Source: Corynebacterium sp. sy039 (GTDB lineage: Bacteria; Actinomycetota; Actinomycetes; Mycobacteriales; Mycobacteriaceae). Taken from it: a DNA stretch of 64,000 nucleotides. Shown piece after piece: positions 27,412-38,189 of this stretch (positions are counted from its first letter, which is position 1; each line of letters opens with the position of its first letter). A model generated the notes under the pieces. That model worked only from the letters and a program-made list of their open reading frames with translations, searched no databases and was not told where the DNA came from. Location: assembly GCF_007904105.1 (NCBI RefSeq), contig NZ_CP042325.1, positions 1,302,001 through 1,366,000 of the forward strand, in the 5' to 3' direction. The position numbers were made by a program, and so were the translations under genes.

Positions 27412-27450
27412 AAGTAGCAAGAGCATTATTCATGCTTTTGCTACTTTATT
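27412..27450 (+). terminator. Terminator of the J-like/membrane operon
   Basis: AAGTAGCAAGAGCAT / ATGCTTTTGCTACTT is a 15-pair stem with one G-U pair and a 5-base loop, followed by TATTT. It separates the operon from the lipoprotein gene. Confidence 0.85.
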
Positions 27451-27514
27451 TCATTGCTCACATCGGTATATTAATGATTATCTCTACAAGTGATGGAAAA
27501 GATTAAGGATAAGA

Positions 27515-28174
27515 ATGCGCTCTCACACTCTAAAAACCGCAAGCATACTCACACTATGTGCACTAGCTTTAAGCGCGTGTTCTACAGATATTCTCTCTCG
27601 ACCCACTACCACTACCCCAGCACCTGCTTTTACAGTCATCGAACAAAGCGATACTGAACAGCGCGATAGCGAAACTCAGCTCGACGACGAAGAAGAAAAT
27701 AATGAACCAGTAACACCTGAAAATGGTGATGATAGTCAAGCAATAGCATCCCCTTCCCCACAACGTACCACATCATCTGGTTCTTCTTGCCCTGATACTG
27801 CTACTGGCAGCACTATATTAGCCCGAGCTGTTGCTGAGACACTGCCAGGATCACAAGACGGATGGTCTTGGGACGTTCAGGGAGCAGATACTTCTACTTA
27901 TGATCCGTGCGCAACATTATCGTGGATAGTAGTGGGGGTACGCAATGTACCAGAAAATCAAGCACCGTATCACATCACGCTATATAAAAATGGAAAATAT
28001 CTCGGTACTGCTACATTCGAGCCTTATCCTTATTACCCACAAGTCCAGCGCACAAGCGATCGCTCAATCTCTGTAACCTATTCTTGGGACTCTGGTAAGA
28101 GCTACGCCTCCTTTACCTGGAGTAATACACAAGAAAAAATTGTTATGGAAGGCGATGTACCACCGAGTAACTAA
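27515..28174 (+). CDS. LppP/LprE family lipoprotein
   Basis: This encodes 219 residues. The signal peptide ends in the lipobox LSAC (19-22), so it is lipidated at C22 and anchored outside the membrane. A disordered acidic/Thr-Ser region follows. The C-terminal domain (from about 90: SSCPDTATGSTILARAV, YDPCATLSWIVVGVR and YHITLYKNGKYLGTATFEPY) matches the mycobacterial LppP/LprE family, whose function is poorly known. Two cysteines could form a disulfide. It converges on dapF with 8 bases between. Confidence 0.8.
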   Translation: MRSHTLKTASILTLCALALSACSTDILSRPTTTTPAPAFTVIEQSDTEQRDSETQLDDEEENNEPVTPENGDDSQAIASPSPQRTTSSGSSCPDTATGSTILARAVAETLPGSQDGWSWDVQGADTSTYDPCATLSWIVVGVRNVPENQAPYHITLYKNGKYLGTATFEPYPYYPQVQRTSDRSISVTYSWDSGKSYASFTWSNTQEKIVMEGDVPPSN

Positions 28175-28182
28175 CGCCTCAT

Positions 28183-29043
28183 CTACTGGACAGGAATCTG
28201 TAGTTCCCCTACAGCAACTAACTGCGAAGGACCACGCAAAATAGCAGATTCCGGTGTGATTGTTACTGTGACAACACCACCTGGAATAATAATTTCTACT
28301 ACGCCTGTGGTCTTTCCTTCATATTCAAGTGCAGCACACGCTGCTGCAACTGTACCAGTGCCACAGCTTCGAGTTTCACCTACACCACGTTCATATACAC
28401 GCATATGCGCTTGATTGCTATACATTGGCGTCAACAACTCTACATTGACTCCCTGAGGGAAAAAGTCTTGATCGTACTCAGGCATAGTGAGTCGAAAAAC
28501 TCTGAGTTTTTGCTCATCAAACTCTGGCACTACTGCAGCTAAATGTGGATTACCAACGTCAATTCCTACACCGTGGAAAATCTGCCCGTCGACGGTACAC
28601 GAAGTTTTTCCAAGAAGTCTAGGCTGCCCCATATCTACGCTAATATCAGCGCTCTTATCATCATAGTGATGAACAGTAACACTGCGCACACCTGCCCTTG
28701 TGATTACGCGAAAAGAATTTTCCTGCACTAATCCCTGAGAACGTATCCAATGGGCAAAAACTCTTACACCGTTACCACACATTTCTGCTGTAGAACCGTC
28801 AGCATTGTAGTAATCCATGAACCAATCATCTTCTTGTGCACCTTGAGGAATATAATCAATCACACCTGCTGCTAGAAGAGCTCCAGCAGTAGATACTCTT
28901 AATAATCCATCCCCGCCAATGCCTGCACGTCGATCGCATATGGCAGTGATTGTTTGTGCCTCAAGCTGCAATTGTGCATGATGATCTGGCACGATAACGA
29001 AATCGTTTTCTGTACCGTGCCCTTTAGCGAATTGATGTTTCAT
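28183..29043 (-). CDS. dapF: Diaminopimelate epimerase
   Basis: This encodes 286 residues and converts LL-DAP to meso-DAP for peptidoglycan and lysine. It begins [20 protein letters not shown]. Catalytic cysteines are in [12 protein letters not shown] and [12 protein letters not shown]. The ATG overlaps the miaA stop as ATGA, so translation is coupled to miaA; an upstream extension lies inside miaA and is rejected. Confidence 0.95.
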   Translation of the reverse strand: MKHQFAKGHGTENDFVIVPDHHAQLQLEAQTITAICDRRAGIGGDGLLRVSTAGALLAAGVIDYIPQGAQEDDWFMDYYNADGSTAEMCGNGVRVFAHWIRSQGLVQENSFRVITRAGVRSVTVHHYDDKSADISVDMGQPRLLGKTSCTVDGQIFHGVGIDVGNPHLAAVVPEFDEQKLRVFRLTMPEYDQDFFPQGVNVELLTPMYSNQAHMRVYERGVGETRSCGTGTVAAACAALEYEGKTTGVVEIIIPGGVVTVTITPESAILRGPSQLVAVGELQIPVQ

Positions 29044-29960
29044 AACTGTGTAATTCCTTTTACCGCTTTTATTTGCTGTTCCAAGCCGATAGACGCATCT
29101 ATCCAATGGATACGTTTGTCCCGATTAAACCAACTTCGTTGTCGACGTACATAACGCCGTGTACCAGTAATTGTTCTTTCTTTTACTTCGTCCCAAGACA
29201 TATGTCCTGCCAACCCAGCCAAAACCTGCGCATATCCAATTGCTCTACCTGCAGTTGAATCCGCAACTAATCCATTATGCTCACATAAATGAGCAACTTC
29301 TTCAATAAAACCATTCTCGAACATCATCTCAGTACGCTGTTCAATACGAGGATTAAGCCATTGGGATGTAGTGCGTAACCCAATCAACTGTGTGTTCCAT
29401 CGTGGTGGCGCAGATTTGGGTGGCTGACTTGCTTGAAAGGGTTTACCGGTAAGCTCAATTACCTCTAAGGCGCGCACAGTACGGCGTGGATCTTTATCTT
29501 CAATAATACGAGCAGCAGCCGGATCTACCTGAGCTAAATAAGAATGTAATGCATCAATACCCAGCTGTTCTAGTTCTTGCTCCCACTTCTTTCTCACCAC
29601 AGCATCAGTGGGTGGAAACTGCCAATCGTCAATAAGCGATTGAACATAGAGCATGGAACCACCAACCATAATTGGTATCTTCCCACGAGCCATAATAGCC
29701 TGCACATCTGCTATCGCCGCTTGCTGATATTGTGCAACCGACGCAGTTTGGGTCACCTCCCACACATCTAACTGATGATGTGGAATACCACAACGCTGTT
29801 CGACGGGTACCTTTGCAGTACCAATGTCCATCCCTCGATACAGCTGCATGGAATCAACATTGACTATTTCTCCATCTAATTGTTGAGCTAGTGCAATCGC
29901 TAAAGCTGATTTTCCTGAAGCCGTTGCGCCAACGATAGCAAGTGGTCGAATCGTCATCAT
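29040..29960 (-). CDS. miaA: tRNA dimethylallyltransferase
   Basis: This encodes 306 residues and adds the isopentenyl group to A37 of tRNAs reading U-initial codons; MiaB, encoded nearby, adds the methylthio group. The P-loop GATASGKS (11-18) and [17 protein letters not shown] are diagnostic. The stop overlaps dapF by 4 bases, and the dioxygenase-like gene ends 26 bases upstream. Confidence 0.95.
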   Translation of the reverse strand: MMTIRPLAIVGATASGKSALAIALAQQLDGEIVNVDSMQLYRGMDIGTAKVPVEQRCGIPHHQLDVWEVTQTASVAQYQQAAIADVQAIMARGKIPIMVGGSMLYVQSLIDDWQFPPTDAVVRKKWEQELEQLGIDALHSYLAQVDPAAARIIEDKDPRRTVRALEVIELTGKPFQASQPPKSAPPRWNTQLIGLRTTSQWLNPRIEQRTEMMFENGFIEEVAHLCEHNGLVADSTAGRAIGYAQVLAGLAGHMSWDEVKERTITGTRRYVRRQRSWFNRDKRIHWIDASIGLEQQIKAVKGITQL

Positions 29961-29986
29961 ATGAGTTGTACCATCCTTAGCTATTC

Positions 29987-30646
29987 CTATGCTCTACACT
30001 GCCATAATGCACAATAACGCCCTACGCCGAGGGAATCGTCGACAGCGAGTACAGATGCTTGGGTCACCTTACCTGATTGCAGAAAAGTAGCCAGTTCTAC
30101 CCAAGGTTGTGGCTCTACCACCCCTCGCGTGCTCAACCATGCACTAAGATTTTCCATATTAGTTGCATACGGCGGTAACTTTCCCGAACAAATCTCTTGG
30201 CACAGTTGATGCGCCTGCCAACTGCCGGCAACGTCTGATAAAGGAGCCTGAGCATTAAGACCTGCACTGCCGTCGGCAAGCACAATGGTCAATACATTCT
30301 GTGCTTTGCCATATGATTCATATGATAAATGTTCCGTAACTGTGCAAATGCGATGCTGATACGTAACACCAATGAGATAACGAGCAACTAATTCTGGTAG
30401 ATAATTTCCTGCCGCTACATTGACACTCGACGCTCCCCAGGCTTGGAAACTACCTGTTAGCTTCGTATAGTCACTGTTGTTTTTAGGAAACACTAACTCA
30501 ATATGTTCTACATAAGCAGAGCATAATTCATGAATAGTTTCGGTTATTTTTTCCTGTAGCTGCCGAGAAGGCTGATGTGCAGGCGCTAATTCACGAATAA
30601 GCGCTGGACTTGAAGGAATGATAAGTAAGTAATGCACAGATCCCAC
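29987..30646 (-). CDS. Class III extradiol dioxygenase-like protein (Rv2728c-like)
   Basis: This encodes 219 residues. The fold resembles the LigB-like subunit of class III extradiol dioxygenases, as in the mycobacterial gene next to miaA (Rv2728c). [16 protein letters not shown] corresponds to the 'PHPP' start, but the metal-binding histidines are not obvious, so catalytic activity is doubtful. Its function is probably unrelated to aromatic degradation. It precedes miaA-dapF on the same strand. Confidence 0.65.
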   Translation of the reverse strand: MGSVHYLLIIPSSPALIRELAPAHQPSRQLQEKITETIHELCSAYVEHIELVFPKNNSDYTKLTGSFQAWGASSVNVAAGNYLPELVARYLIGVTYQHRICTVTEHLSYESYGKAQNVLTIVLADGSAGLNAQAPLSDVAGSWQAHQLCQEICSGKLPPYATNMENLSAWLSTRGVVEPQPWVELATFLQSGKVTQASVLAVDDSLGVGRYCALWQCRA

Positions 30647-30830
30647 TTCTGATTCTATTTTCTTTCCACATTCTACACCTATGGGGCTGTTTCCCTACTG
30701 CTTTATCCCCCTTTAGCTAACACAATTACCATTTTCACGGTATCTTTTTGATAGAGGTCTTCATTCCTCTGTTGCAATAACTTATGGCAGTCGCGTCGCG
30801 TGACACATCTAGAGAAAAGGAATACTAACC

Positions 30831-32153
30831 ATGACTCCTTCCATCCCGAAACCAGGACCAAAGCCAGGTGCACATATAAAACCTTCTGCGCTCGCACGTC
30901 CAAATAGTAGTCGTCCTGCTGTTCATGCTTCCACAGATGATCCGCATAAATGGGGTCGCGTCGATGAACAAGGACAAGTATTCCTGATACTCGACGATGA
31001 GGAGCGGCTCATTGGCTCCTGGCAAGCAGGAACTCCAGAGGAAGGACTTGCCCACTACGCAGCACGCTTTGATGATCTCAACACAGAAGTTGAGCTCCTC
31101 GAATCTCGGCTCAACAATCACCCACAGGAATCAGCACATATTAAAGAAAAAGCACAAGAAATCTATGAAAAACTAGATTCTGCTGCAGTTATCGGCGATC
31201 TTAATAATGTAAAAAGCCGAGTAAAAACTATTATTGATTCCGCAGATAGCGTCGGAGAACAAGCAAAGCAGCAACAACAGCGTCGCCGTCAGGAAGCGAT
31301 CGCGCAAAAAGAAGCGCTGATTGCCGAGGCAGAAGAACTTGCTCAGAATTCTACAGACTGGAAAAATGCTGGCGATCGTATCCGAGACATTCTCGAAGAA
31401 TGGAAAACGATCCGCGGAATTGACCGAAAAACAAACGACGAGCTATGGCGACGCTACTCACGAGCACGTGATGCTTTTAACCGACGTCGTGGCGCACATT
31501 TCGCAGAACTTGATCGTGGACGTGCTGCTGCACGCAAGGCAAAAGAGGAAATTGTAGAAAAGGCACAGCAACTAGAAAACTCTACCGACTGGAACGAAAC
31601 TGCAGATAAATTCCGTCAGCTCATGGCAGAGTGGAAAAAAGCTGGACGTGCCCCTCGTGATGTTGATGACAAACTATGGGCAGCATTTAAGAGTGCTCAG
31701 GATCATTTCTTTGCAGCACGTAATGCTAAGAATGATGAGCGCGACCGTGAATTTGCTGAGAATGCCTCAGCCAAAGAAAAACTGTTGCAAGAGTATGACG
31801 CACTCATAGATCCACAGACCGATATCAATGCAGCACGTACTCATTTGCAAAAGCTCCAGGAACAGTGGGATAGCATTGGTTTTGTACCACGTAATCGTGT
31901 TCGCGAATTTGAGGAAAAAATCTCTGCTCTCGAAGCACGAGTGAGTGAAGCAGAAAAAGCTCAGTGGCGCCGAACCGATCCTGAGACTCAAGCGCGTGTC
32001 GCACAGTTCAATGCCAAGGTTGAGCAATTGACTAAACAAGCCCAAACAGCAGAAGAAAAGGGTAATGACAAAAAAGCTGCTGAACTACGAGCACAAGCTG
32101 CTCAGTGGCAAGAATGGGCAGATGCAGCTAATAAAGCAGTAAATGAGCTTTAA
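30831..32153 (+). CDS. DUF349 domain-containing protein
   Basis: This encodes 440 residues. After an N-terminal domain (WGRVDEQGQVFLILDDEERL) come three helical DUF349 repeats: around 165-225 (WKTIRGIDRKTNDELWRRY), 240-300 (WKKAGRAPRDVDDKLWAAF) and 320-380 (QEQWDSIGFVPRNRVREFEE). Most of the protein is charged coiled coil. DUF349 proteins are linked to ribosome quality control in some bacteria. AAAAGGAA precedes the ATG. The neighbours are those of the mycobacterial Rv2731 locus. Confidence 0.85.
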   Translation: MTPSIPKPGPKPGAHIKPSALARPNSSRPAVHASTDDPHKWGRVDEQGQVFLILDDEERLIGSWQAGTPEEGLAHYAARFDDLNTEVELLESRLNNHPQESAHIKEKAQEIYEKLDSAAVIGDLNNVKSRVKTIIDSADSVGEQAKQQQQRRRQEAIAQKEALIAEAEELAQNSTDWKNAGDRIRDILEEWKTIRGIDRKTNDELWRRYSRARDAFNRRRGAHFAELDRGRAAARKAKEEIVEKAQQLENSTDWNETADKFRQLMAEWKKAGRAPRDVDDKLWAAFKSAQDHFFAARNAKNDERDREFAENASAKEKLLQEYDALIDPQTDINAARTHLQKLQEQWDSIGFVPRNRVREFEEKISALEARVSEAEKAQWRRTDPETQARVAQFNAKVEQLTKQAQTAEEKGNDKKAAELRAQAAQWQEWADAANKAVNEL

Positions 32154-32218
32154 TGCCAACTAGGCTATCCTGCTCTCACTGCAATATCTTTGTTTTCCCG
32201 CTGATGTGGTAAAGCAAA

Positions 32219-32254
32219 ACTCCTACAGCTATCAAATGCTGTAGGAGTATTTTT
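32219..32254 (+). terminator. Terminator after DUF349 gene
   Basis: ACTCCTACAGC / GCTGTAGGAGT is an 11-base perfect stem with an 8-base loop, followed by ATTTTTATTT. Confidence 0.9.
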
Positions 32255-32287
32255 ATTTATCCTTGACTAATCCTCGCTTGTTCATCG

Positions 32288-32944
32288 TTATCCATCACTA
32301 TTCGTCCGAAAACGCTGCATTGCTTGCTGCCTACGATCATCAACAAATAATGGATTAGTTTCTGGTGTATTGTGCTGACGGCTAACCAATGCTGAACGCT
32401 GTGCATAAGCTACTTCATCAAGCTCCTCATGCTGAGCACGTTGAATTGCCAATGCGCGTTGTTTCTCACTTTTTGCAAAAATTACACGGCACAATGCGTA
32501 TACCGAAACAACAACTGCACTTACTTCCAAATAAAACCCCATACCTATACCTGATAATCCAAGGTTCTCGGCATTTTGCAATCTAAGCCACAAAGCAAAA
32601 AGTGAAATGATCAATGCGATACCAGAAAGCAGAAAACTGATATTTGCAAAGATAGTACGCTGAGTCAGAACAAGAGCACTATTGATAATTACTACAGCGA
32701 CGCTACCGAGCCAAACAAAAAGGTACTCAGTAATTTTCACTTGCACCGATAGTGCATTTTGAGAATGGAACAACACATCATAGCCATGTGCTTTTCCACT
32801 ATGCGGTAGCAATAACCCAATAAGAAAAACACAGCAGCACAGCATCAGCACTATGCGTATTCGACCAAGTTCTATGTGACTAGCGGCTTCTTTTTCTTTT
32901 TCAGCTAGTGTTTTTTGCACATCAGCATGAGAAGTATGAGGCAT
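32288..32944 (-). CDS. Conserved membrane protein (Rv2732c-like)
   Basis: This encodes 218 residues. Four membrane helices are visible: IVLMLCCCVFLIGLLLP, ITEYLFVWLGSVAVVIINS, FLLSGIALIISLFALW and LEVSAVVVSVYALCRVIF, followed by a charged cytoplasmic tail. The position between miaB and the DUF349 gene matches mycobacterial Rv2732c. AGGAA seven bases upstream selects the ATG over a GTG 18 bases earlier. The function is unknown. Confidence 0.75.
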   Translation of the reverse strand: MPHTSHADVQKTLAEKEKEAASHIELGRIRIVLMLCCCVFLIGLLLPHSGKAHGYDVLFHSQNALSVQVKITEYLFVWLGSVAVVIINSALVLTQRTIFANISFLLSGIALIISLFALWLRLQNAENLGLSGIGMGFYLEVSAVVVSVYALCRVIFAKSEKQRALAIQRAQHEELDEVAYAQRSALVSRQHNTPETNPLFVDDRRQQAMQRFRTNSDG

Positions 32945-33031
32945 ATTTAGTTTCCTATTCACATCTGCATATACACGCTCGTTACTATCGACACGCCATA
33001 TGCACTATCACTTAGTCTTCAGGATTGATTC

Positions 33032-34564
33032 TTAGCAATTGCATGAGCTACAACCCTGAGCATTGTCAGGAAATTCCTTTTTCGGCGCACCAATTTTTGG
33101 CAATCCCAATCCTACTCCTACAGGTTGCGTAGTTGGTACTTGACCAGCTTCGCTCATGTCACCAGCTTTGGTACGACGATGTTCCAATACACCCTCATCA
33201 GCAATGAGAAAGTGCGGTCTACCATCAGTAATTTCGACCCGAACAATATCACCAGCACGAATGTTTCCATCGATATTGCCCTGTGGCATGAAATGCACCA
33301 ATCTACCATCACGAGCTCTACCAGTCATACGATTGATACCGCTATTCTTTTTAGTCGTCAAAGCGTGAACCAATACTTCTGCCTGGGTACCAACTAATTT
33401 TGCATTTTCTTCCCAGCTAATTTTTTCCTGAAGCGCAAGCAAACGTTCGTAACGATCTTGGACTATTTCCTTAGGAATCTGCTGATCATATTCTGCAGCC
33501 GGTGTACCAGGACGAGGACTGTATTGGAAAGTATATGCACTGCTGAACCGAGCTTTTGCCACAACGTCGAGAGTATCTTGAAAGTCCTGCTCAGTTTCAC
33601 CAGGAAAACCGACAATAATGTCTGTGGTGATTGCTGCATGAGGAATTTTTGCGCGTACTTCATCAAGAATCGCTAAGAATTTCTTGGAGCGATAGGAGCG
33701 ACGCATCTCTTTGAGCACCTTATCTGAACCAGATTGCAATGGCATATGCAGTTGTGGGCATATATTAGGCGTCTGTGCCATAGCGTCGATAACATCAGAA
33801 GTAAACTCTGCAGGATGCGGACTGGTAAACCTCAAACGCTCCAGCCCTTCAATATCACCACAAGCACGTAATAGCTTAGAAAAGGCAGAACGATCTCGTT
33901 CAATATCAGGATCGGCAAAATTAACGCCATAAGAATTAACATTTTGTCCAAGCAAGGTTACTTCGGTTACCCCCTGCTCCACTAAGGCCTTTACCTCAGC
34001 CAAAATATCACCTGGGCGTCGATCGACTTCTTTACCTCGCAATGAGGGAACGATACAAAAAGTACAAGTATTGTTACAGCCCACAGAAACTGATACCCAA
34101 CCTGCATAGGAGGATTCACGTTTAGCTGGTAGCACAGATGGAAACTGCTCTAGCGAATCGACGATTTCTACTTCTGCTTTTTTATTATGTGCCGCTCGAT
34201 CCAGCAGCGCAGGCAATGAACCAATGTTATGGGTACCAAAAACCACATCAACCCACGGCGCTTTTTTCACTACAGTTTCTTTATCTTTTTGCGCCAAACA
34301 ACCGCCCACTGCTATCTGCATACCGGGGTGCTGTGCCTTAACTGAACGTAGCTGCCCCAAAGTTCCGTATAAGCGCAGGTCTGCATTCTCGCGTACCGCA
34401 CAAGTATTAAATACAACAAGATCAGGTTCAGTATCTTGTGCAGGAATATATCCTGCATCTTCTAATAATCCCGATAAACGCTCTGAATCATGAACATTCA
34501 TCTGACATCCAAAAGTACGCACTTCATAGGTGCGTTGTTTATTGGTATATGAGTCTTGTTGCAT
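33032..34564 (-). CDS. miaB: tRNA-2-methylthio-N6-dimethylallyladenosine synthase
   Basis: This encodes 510 residues. It is a radical-SAM methylthiotransferase with the N-terminal cluster C20, C55, C89, the radical-SAM triad C163, C167, C170 (CNNTCTFC) and a C-terminal TRAM domain. It ends in a Cys-rich GCSSCNC. The start [10 protein letters not shown] was chosen because the family begins close to [12 protein letters not shown]; no strong ribosome binding site distinguishes it from a GTG 33 bases upstream. Confidence 0.95.
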   Translation of the reverse strand: MQQDSYTNKQRTYEVRTFGCQMNVHDSERLSGLLEDAGYIPAQDTEPDLVVFNTCAVRENADLRLYGTLGQLRSVKAQHPGMQIAVGGCLAQKDKETVVKKAPWVDVVFGTHNIGSLPALLDRAAHNKKAEVEIVDSLEQFPSVLPAKRESSYAGWVSVSVGCNNTCTFCIVPSLRGKEVDRRPGDILAEVKALVEQGVTEVTLLGQNVNSYGVNFADPDIERDRSAFSKLLRACGDIEGLERLRFTSPHPAEFTSDVIDAMAQTPNICPQLHMPLQSGSDKVLKEMRRSYRSKKFLAILDEVRAKIPHAAITTDIIVGFPGETEQDFQDTLDVVAKARFSSAYTFQYSPRPGTPAAEYDQQIPKEIVQDRYERLLALQEKISWEENAKLVGTQAEVLVHALTTKKNSGINRMTGRARDGRLVHFMPQGNIDGNIRAGDIVRVEITDGRPHFLIADEGVLEHRRTKAGDMSEAGQVPTTQPVGVGLGLPKIGAPKKEFPDNAQGCSSCNC

Positions 34565-34774
34565 TTTTTCTTTACGTTCACTTTGGGGTTGTAACACGAC
34601 CGATAAGTCTAATCCCCTTTACTCTGTTTCTAAAAATTTCCTCTCACCATAATTTCTATACTATTATAGTTATACCCTACTTTTTACCCCTACCAACCAT
34701 TTATCAACTGCGATTATTCAACTTTCTTTCTAAAACTATGTTCCCGACAAATAATTAAAGGTAGTTTTTTACTC

Positions 34775-35566
34775 ATGGCAGAACACACAAGACCCACAGA
34801 AAGAGACAAAGGCAACTTTAAGCAAGAAAAAGTGCCAATGATCTCATTAAAAGGTGTCAATAAATACTTTGATACGTTCCATGCGCTCAAAGATATCAAC
34901 CTTGATATTGAACCTGGACAAGTCGTTGTTGTACTTGGCCCATCTGGATCAGGGAAATCAACACTATGCCGTACCATCAATCGTCTAGAAACCATTGAAG
35001 AAGGACACATCACCATTGATGGCGTTGCCCTTCCCGAAGAAGGAAAAGCACTAGCTCAGCTGAGATCTGACGTGGGAATGGTGTTCCAACAATTCAATTT
35101 ATTTCCCCACCTCACAATTAAAGACAACATCACCCTCGCCCCCATCAAGGTGCGCAAACTCAGCAAAACCGAAACCGATTCTTTAGCAATGGAACTGTTG
35201 GAACGCGTCGGAATCGCGCAGCAAGCTGATAAATATCCAGCACAATTATCCGGTGGACAACAGCAGCGCGTTGCTATTGCACGAGCATTAGCCATGAAAC
35301 CAAAAATTATGCTTTTCGACGAACCGACATCGGCATTAGATCCAGAAATGGTTAATGAAGTACTCGATGTCATGGGTGACCTTGCACAAGAAGGAATGAC
35401 CATGCTGTGTGTCACACACGAAATGGGTTTTGCACGCAAGGCAGCCGATCGAATTATTTTCATGGCTGACGGAGCGATACTTGAAGACAGCGATCCAGAA
35501 TCATTCTTCAACAATCCACAAACAGAACGAGCAAAAGATTTTCTCGGCAAAATCCTTGCTCATTAA
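34775..35566 (+). CDS. gluA: Glutamate ABC transporter ATP-binding protein
   Basis: This encodes 263 residues, with Walker [10 protein letters not shown], signature LSGGQQQR and Walker [14 protein letters not shown]. It is nearly colinear with C. glutamicum GluA. The family N-terminus matches from [11 protein letters not shown], so the true start could be the internal ATG at 34838; AAAGG lies about 13 bases before the longer start. It is the first gene of gluABCD. Confidence 0.93.
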   Translation: MAEHTRPTERDKGNFKQEKVPMISLKGVNKYFDTFHALKDINLDIEPGQVVVVLGPSGSGKSTLCRTINRLETIEEGHITIDGVALPEEGKALAQLRSDVGMVFQQFNLFPHLTIKDNITLAPIKVRKLSKTETDSLAMELLERVGIAQQADKYPAQLSGGQQQRVAIARALAMKPKIMLFDEPTSALDPEMVNEVLDVMGDLAQEGMTMLCVTHEMGFARKAADRIIFMADGAILEDSDPESFFNNPQTERAKDFLGKILAH

Positions 35567-35610
35567 GCAACCGACAACACTACCAATTAACCAATTACCA
35601 AGGAGAAACA

Positions 35611-36492
35611 ATGTTTACAGATATCAAGACCAAAACATTCGCCTTTGCCGCTAGCAGCATCCTTGCAATGCTCAGCCTCAGCGCTTGTGGCGGTTCAACA
35701 GAAGAAGCAGATCTACTCGCTCACCTTGAATCAGGAAAAGTAACAATTGGTACCAAATATGATCAACCTGGTTTGGCGATCAAAAACCCAGATGGTTCCA
35801 TGTCTGGTTTCGACGTTGATCTAGCAACCTATATCGTCAATCACATTGCTGAAGAAAAAGGCTGGAAAGCACCAGAAATCACCTGGAAAGAAGCACCATC
35901 TGCACAGCGCGAAACTCTTATCCAAAATGGTGAAGTCGATTTAATTGCCGCAACCTATTCCATCAACAGTTCCCGTGCTGAAAGCATCAATTTTGGTGGG
36001 CCTTATCTACTAACCCACCAAGCACTACTTGTACGTTCTGATGATACTTCTATCAGTTCCCTCGACGACCTCGGCAATGGAAAAATCCTATGCTCGGTAA
36101 CAGGTTCTACCCCTGCGCAGAAAGTAAAAGAAGCAATGCCTGGTGTGCAACTTCAAGAATACGACACCTATTCCTCCTGCGTTGAAGCATTGCGCCAGGG
36201 AAATATCGATGCGTTGACTACCGACGCCACCATTCTCAATGGATACTCTGAGCAGGATAAAGGAAAATTCCGGGTGGTTAACCTTGAAAAAGATAACCAA
36301 CCTTTTACCAATGAATACTACGGAGTTGGCTTAGCGAAAGATGATCAAGAGGCAACTGATGCAGTCAATGCTGCATTGAAGGACTTCTATGAATCAGGAG
36401 AATTCGACAAAGTAAAGGAAAAGAACCTTGGCGCTGCAGAAGCCGTAAGCAAAACGGAAATAGGTGATTTCTCTTTCTTAGATGAAAAATAA
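35611..36492 (+). CDS. gluB: Glutamate-binding lipoprotein
   Basis: This encodes 293 residues. The lipobox LSAC (23-26) gives a lipidated surface protein. The solute-binding domain (GKVTIGTKYDQPGLAIKNPD, GFDVDLATYIV) is the type found in amino-acid ABC importers. AAGGAG precedes the ATG. It delivers glutamate to GluCD. Confidence 0.93.
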   Translation: MFTDIKTKTFAFAASSILAMLSLSACGGSTEEADLLAHLESGKVTIGTKYDQPGLAIKNPDGSMSGFDVDLATYIVNHIAEEKGWKAPEITWKEAPSAQRETLIQNGEVDLIAATYSINSSRAESINFGGPYLLTHQALLVRSDDTSISSLDDLGNGKILCSVTGSTPAQKVKEAMPGVQLQEYDTYSSCVEALRQGNIDALTTDATILNGYSEQDKGKFRVVNLEKDNQPFTNEYYGVGLAKDDQEATDAVNAALKDFYESGEFDKVKEKNLGAAEAVSKTEIGDFSFLDEK

Positions 36493-36546
36493 CTCACTCG
36501 TTGTGTTACCAAATTTTTCGCGGCTAAGTCTTTGGGAGATTAGAAC

Positions 36547-37233
36547 ATGGATGCCATGTGGCAACAATTAGGACCAGCTGTCGTACCAGCTTTTTGGATC
36601 ACCATAAAGCTCACGGTTTTCAGTGCAGTTGGAGCGCTTATTTTAGGCACGATACTCACAGCAATGAGAGTATCCCCTCTAGGGGTACTTCGCTTTATTG
36701 CTGGCGCGTATATCAATACGGTGCGCAACACACCATTAACTCTTATCGTGTTGTTCTGTTCCTTTGGGTTGTATCAAACTTTGGGCATACAATTAGCCAA
36801 CAAAAATAGTCCGACTTTCCTTGCCGATAACAACTTCCGCTTAGCAGTGCTAGGTTTTACTCTCTACACTGCTGCTTTTGTTGCAGAGTGCTTACGCAGC
36901 GGTATCAATACTGTTGGTTTGGGGCAAGCTGAAGCTGCACGTTCTTTGGGGCTGAGTTTTGGTCAAACATTCCGCAGTATTATTTTGCCGCAAGCAATGC
37001 GCGCTGCCATTGTTCCTTTGGGCAATACATTCATTGCACTTACCAAAAACACCACTATTGCTTCGGTAATTGGTGTAGCAGAAGCATCTTTGCTTATGAA
37101 ATCTGTTATCGAAAATCATGCACACCAGCTGTGGATCATCTTTGGTGTTTTTGCTCTTGGTTTCATAATTCTTACTTTGCTCACGAGTGCTGCCACGCAC
37201 TATTTATCTCATAAATTGGCGGTGAAAAAATGA
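36547..37233 (+). CDS. gluC: Glutamate ABC transporter permease GluC
   Basis: This encodes 228 residues with five membrane helices and the permease EAA loop [20 protein letters not shown] (about 136-155). The stop overlaps the gluD ATG (ATGA), indicating translational coupling. Confidence 0.93.
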   Translation: MDAMWQQLGPAVVPAFWITIKLTVFSAVGALILGTILTAMRVSPLGVLRFIAGAYINTVRNTPLTLIVLFCSFGLYQTLGIQLANKNSPTFLADNNFRLAVLGFTLYTAAFVAECLRSGINTVGLGQAEAARSLGLSFGQTFRSIILPQAMRAAIVPLGNTFIALTKNTTIASVIGVAEASLLMKSVIENHAHQLWIIFGVFALGFIILTLLTSAATHYLSHKLAVKK

Positions 37234-38069
37234 GTGCTTCTGCAACAATCCTCTATGATGCTCCAGGTCCTCTAACGAGAAAACGTAATAGAGTTTATAC
37301 AGCTATTACGACGATTATCTTCGTTGCACTTCTTGCATGGATTGGGTTTGCTCTCTGGGATAATGGACAGCTCGATAGCAAAAAGTGGTTACCTTTTACC
37401 CAAAACACTACCTGGGAAACCTACTTACTTCCGGGGCTTATCGGTACCTTAAAATCAGCTTTTTTATCTATTCTCTTTGCTGTTTTACTTGGTATTGTTC
37501 TCGGACTTGGCAGGTTAGCGCAATCTCGAATTGTTCGAGTGCTCTGTGCAGTTATTGTTGAGTTCTTTCGAGCTATACCGGTACTCTTGCTCATCATTTT
37601 CAGCTATCAAGTGCTCGCGCTCTACAAAATTGTTCCTCCCAAAGAACTAGCTTTTACTGCAGTAGTATTTGGCTTAACTATGTACAATGGCTCCGTCATA
37701 GCTGAGATTCTTCGCTCAGGTATTGAGACACTACCGCGAGGTCAAACCGAGGCAGCGCTAGCACTGGGATTATCGTATCCGTTTACACTTTCTCGGGTGT
37801 TGTTACCACAAGCAGTAATAGCAATGCTACCTGCACTTATTTCTCAAGCAGTAATTGCCTTAAAAGATTCAGCATTGGGCTATCAGATTGGTTATATAGA
37901 AATTGTGCGGCAAGGTATCCAATCGTCAGCAGTCAACAAGAATTATTTAGCGTCACTGATAATTGTTGCCATTATTATGATTCTAATTAACTACGCACTC
38001 AGCTTCTTAGCGCGCAGCATAGAACAAAAGCTACGTACACGACGTAAAAGCAGCATAGCTGCTAAATAG
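37230..38069 (+). CDS. gluD: Glutamate ABC transporter permease GluD
   Basis: This encodes 279 residues, longer at the N-terminus than GluC, with membrane helices and the EAA loop [20 protein letters not shown]. It pairs with GluC as the heterodimeric channel and ends the operon. Confidence 0.93.
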   Translation: MSASATILYDAPGPLTRKRNRVYTAITTIIFVALLAWIGFALWDNGQLDSKKWLPFTQNTTWETYLLPGLIGTLKSAFLSILFAVLLGIVLGLGRLAQSRIVRVLCAVIVEFFRAIPVLLLIIFSYQVLALYKIVPPKELAFTAVVFGLTMYNGSVIAEILRSGIETLPRGQTEAALALGLSYPFTLSRVLLPQAVIAMLPALISQAVIALKDSALGYQIGYIEIVRQGIQSSAVNKNYLASLIIVAIIMILINYALSFLARSIEQKLRTRRKSSIAAK

Positions 38070-38119
38070 CCACACAATAATGCTCCCGTTAGCATTATGA
38101 CCTTGGATATTTTTCTACC

Positions 38120-38189
38120 GTGCTCGGGATTGTGCAAAGGCTTAACACATAAATGCGGTTAGCCTTTGAGTTTTATTATGCCCGAGCAC
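38120..38189. terminator. Nested inverted repeat between gluD and recX
   Basis: The outer pair GTGCTCGGG (38120-38128) / CCCGAGCAC (38181-38189) encloses the inner hairpin AAAGGCTTAAC / GTTAGCCTTT (38136-38167), which is followed by GAGTTTTATT. The inner hairpin is a credible bidirectional terminator. The outer right arm lies inside the last recX codons. Confidence 0.7.

Noticed and set aside
37526..37540. TCGAATTGTTCGA palindrome inside gluD, LexA-box-like
   Set aside because: The half-sites are three bases too close for the 16-base LexA box and it lies inside a coding region.
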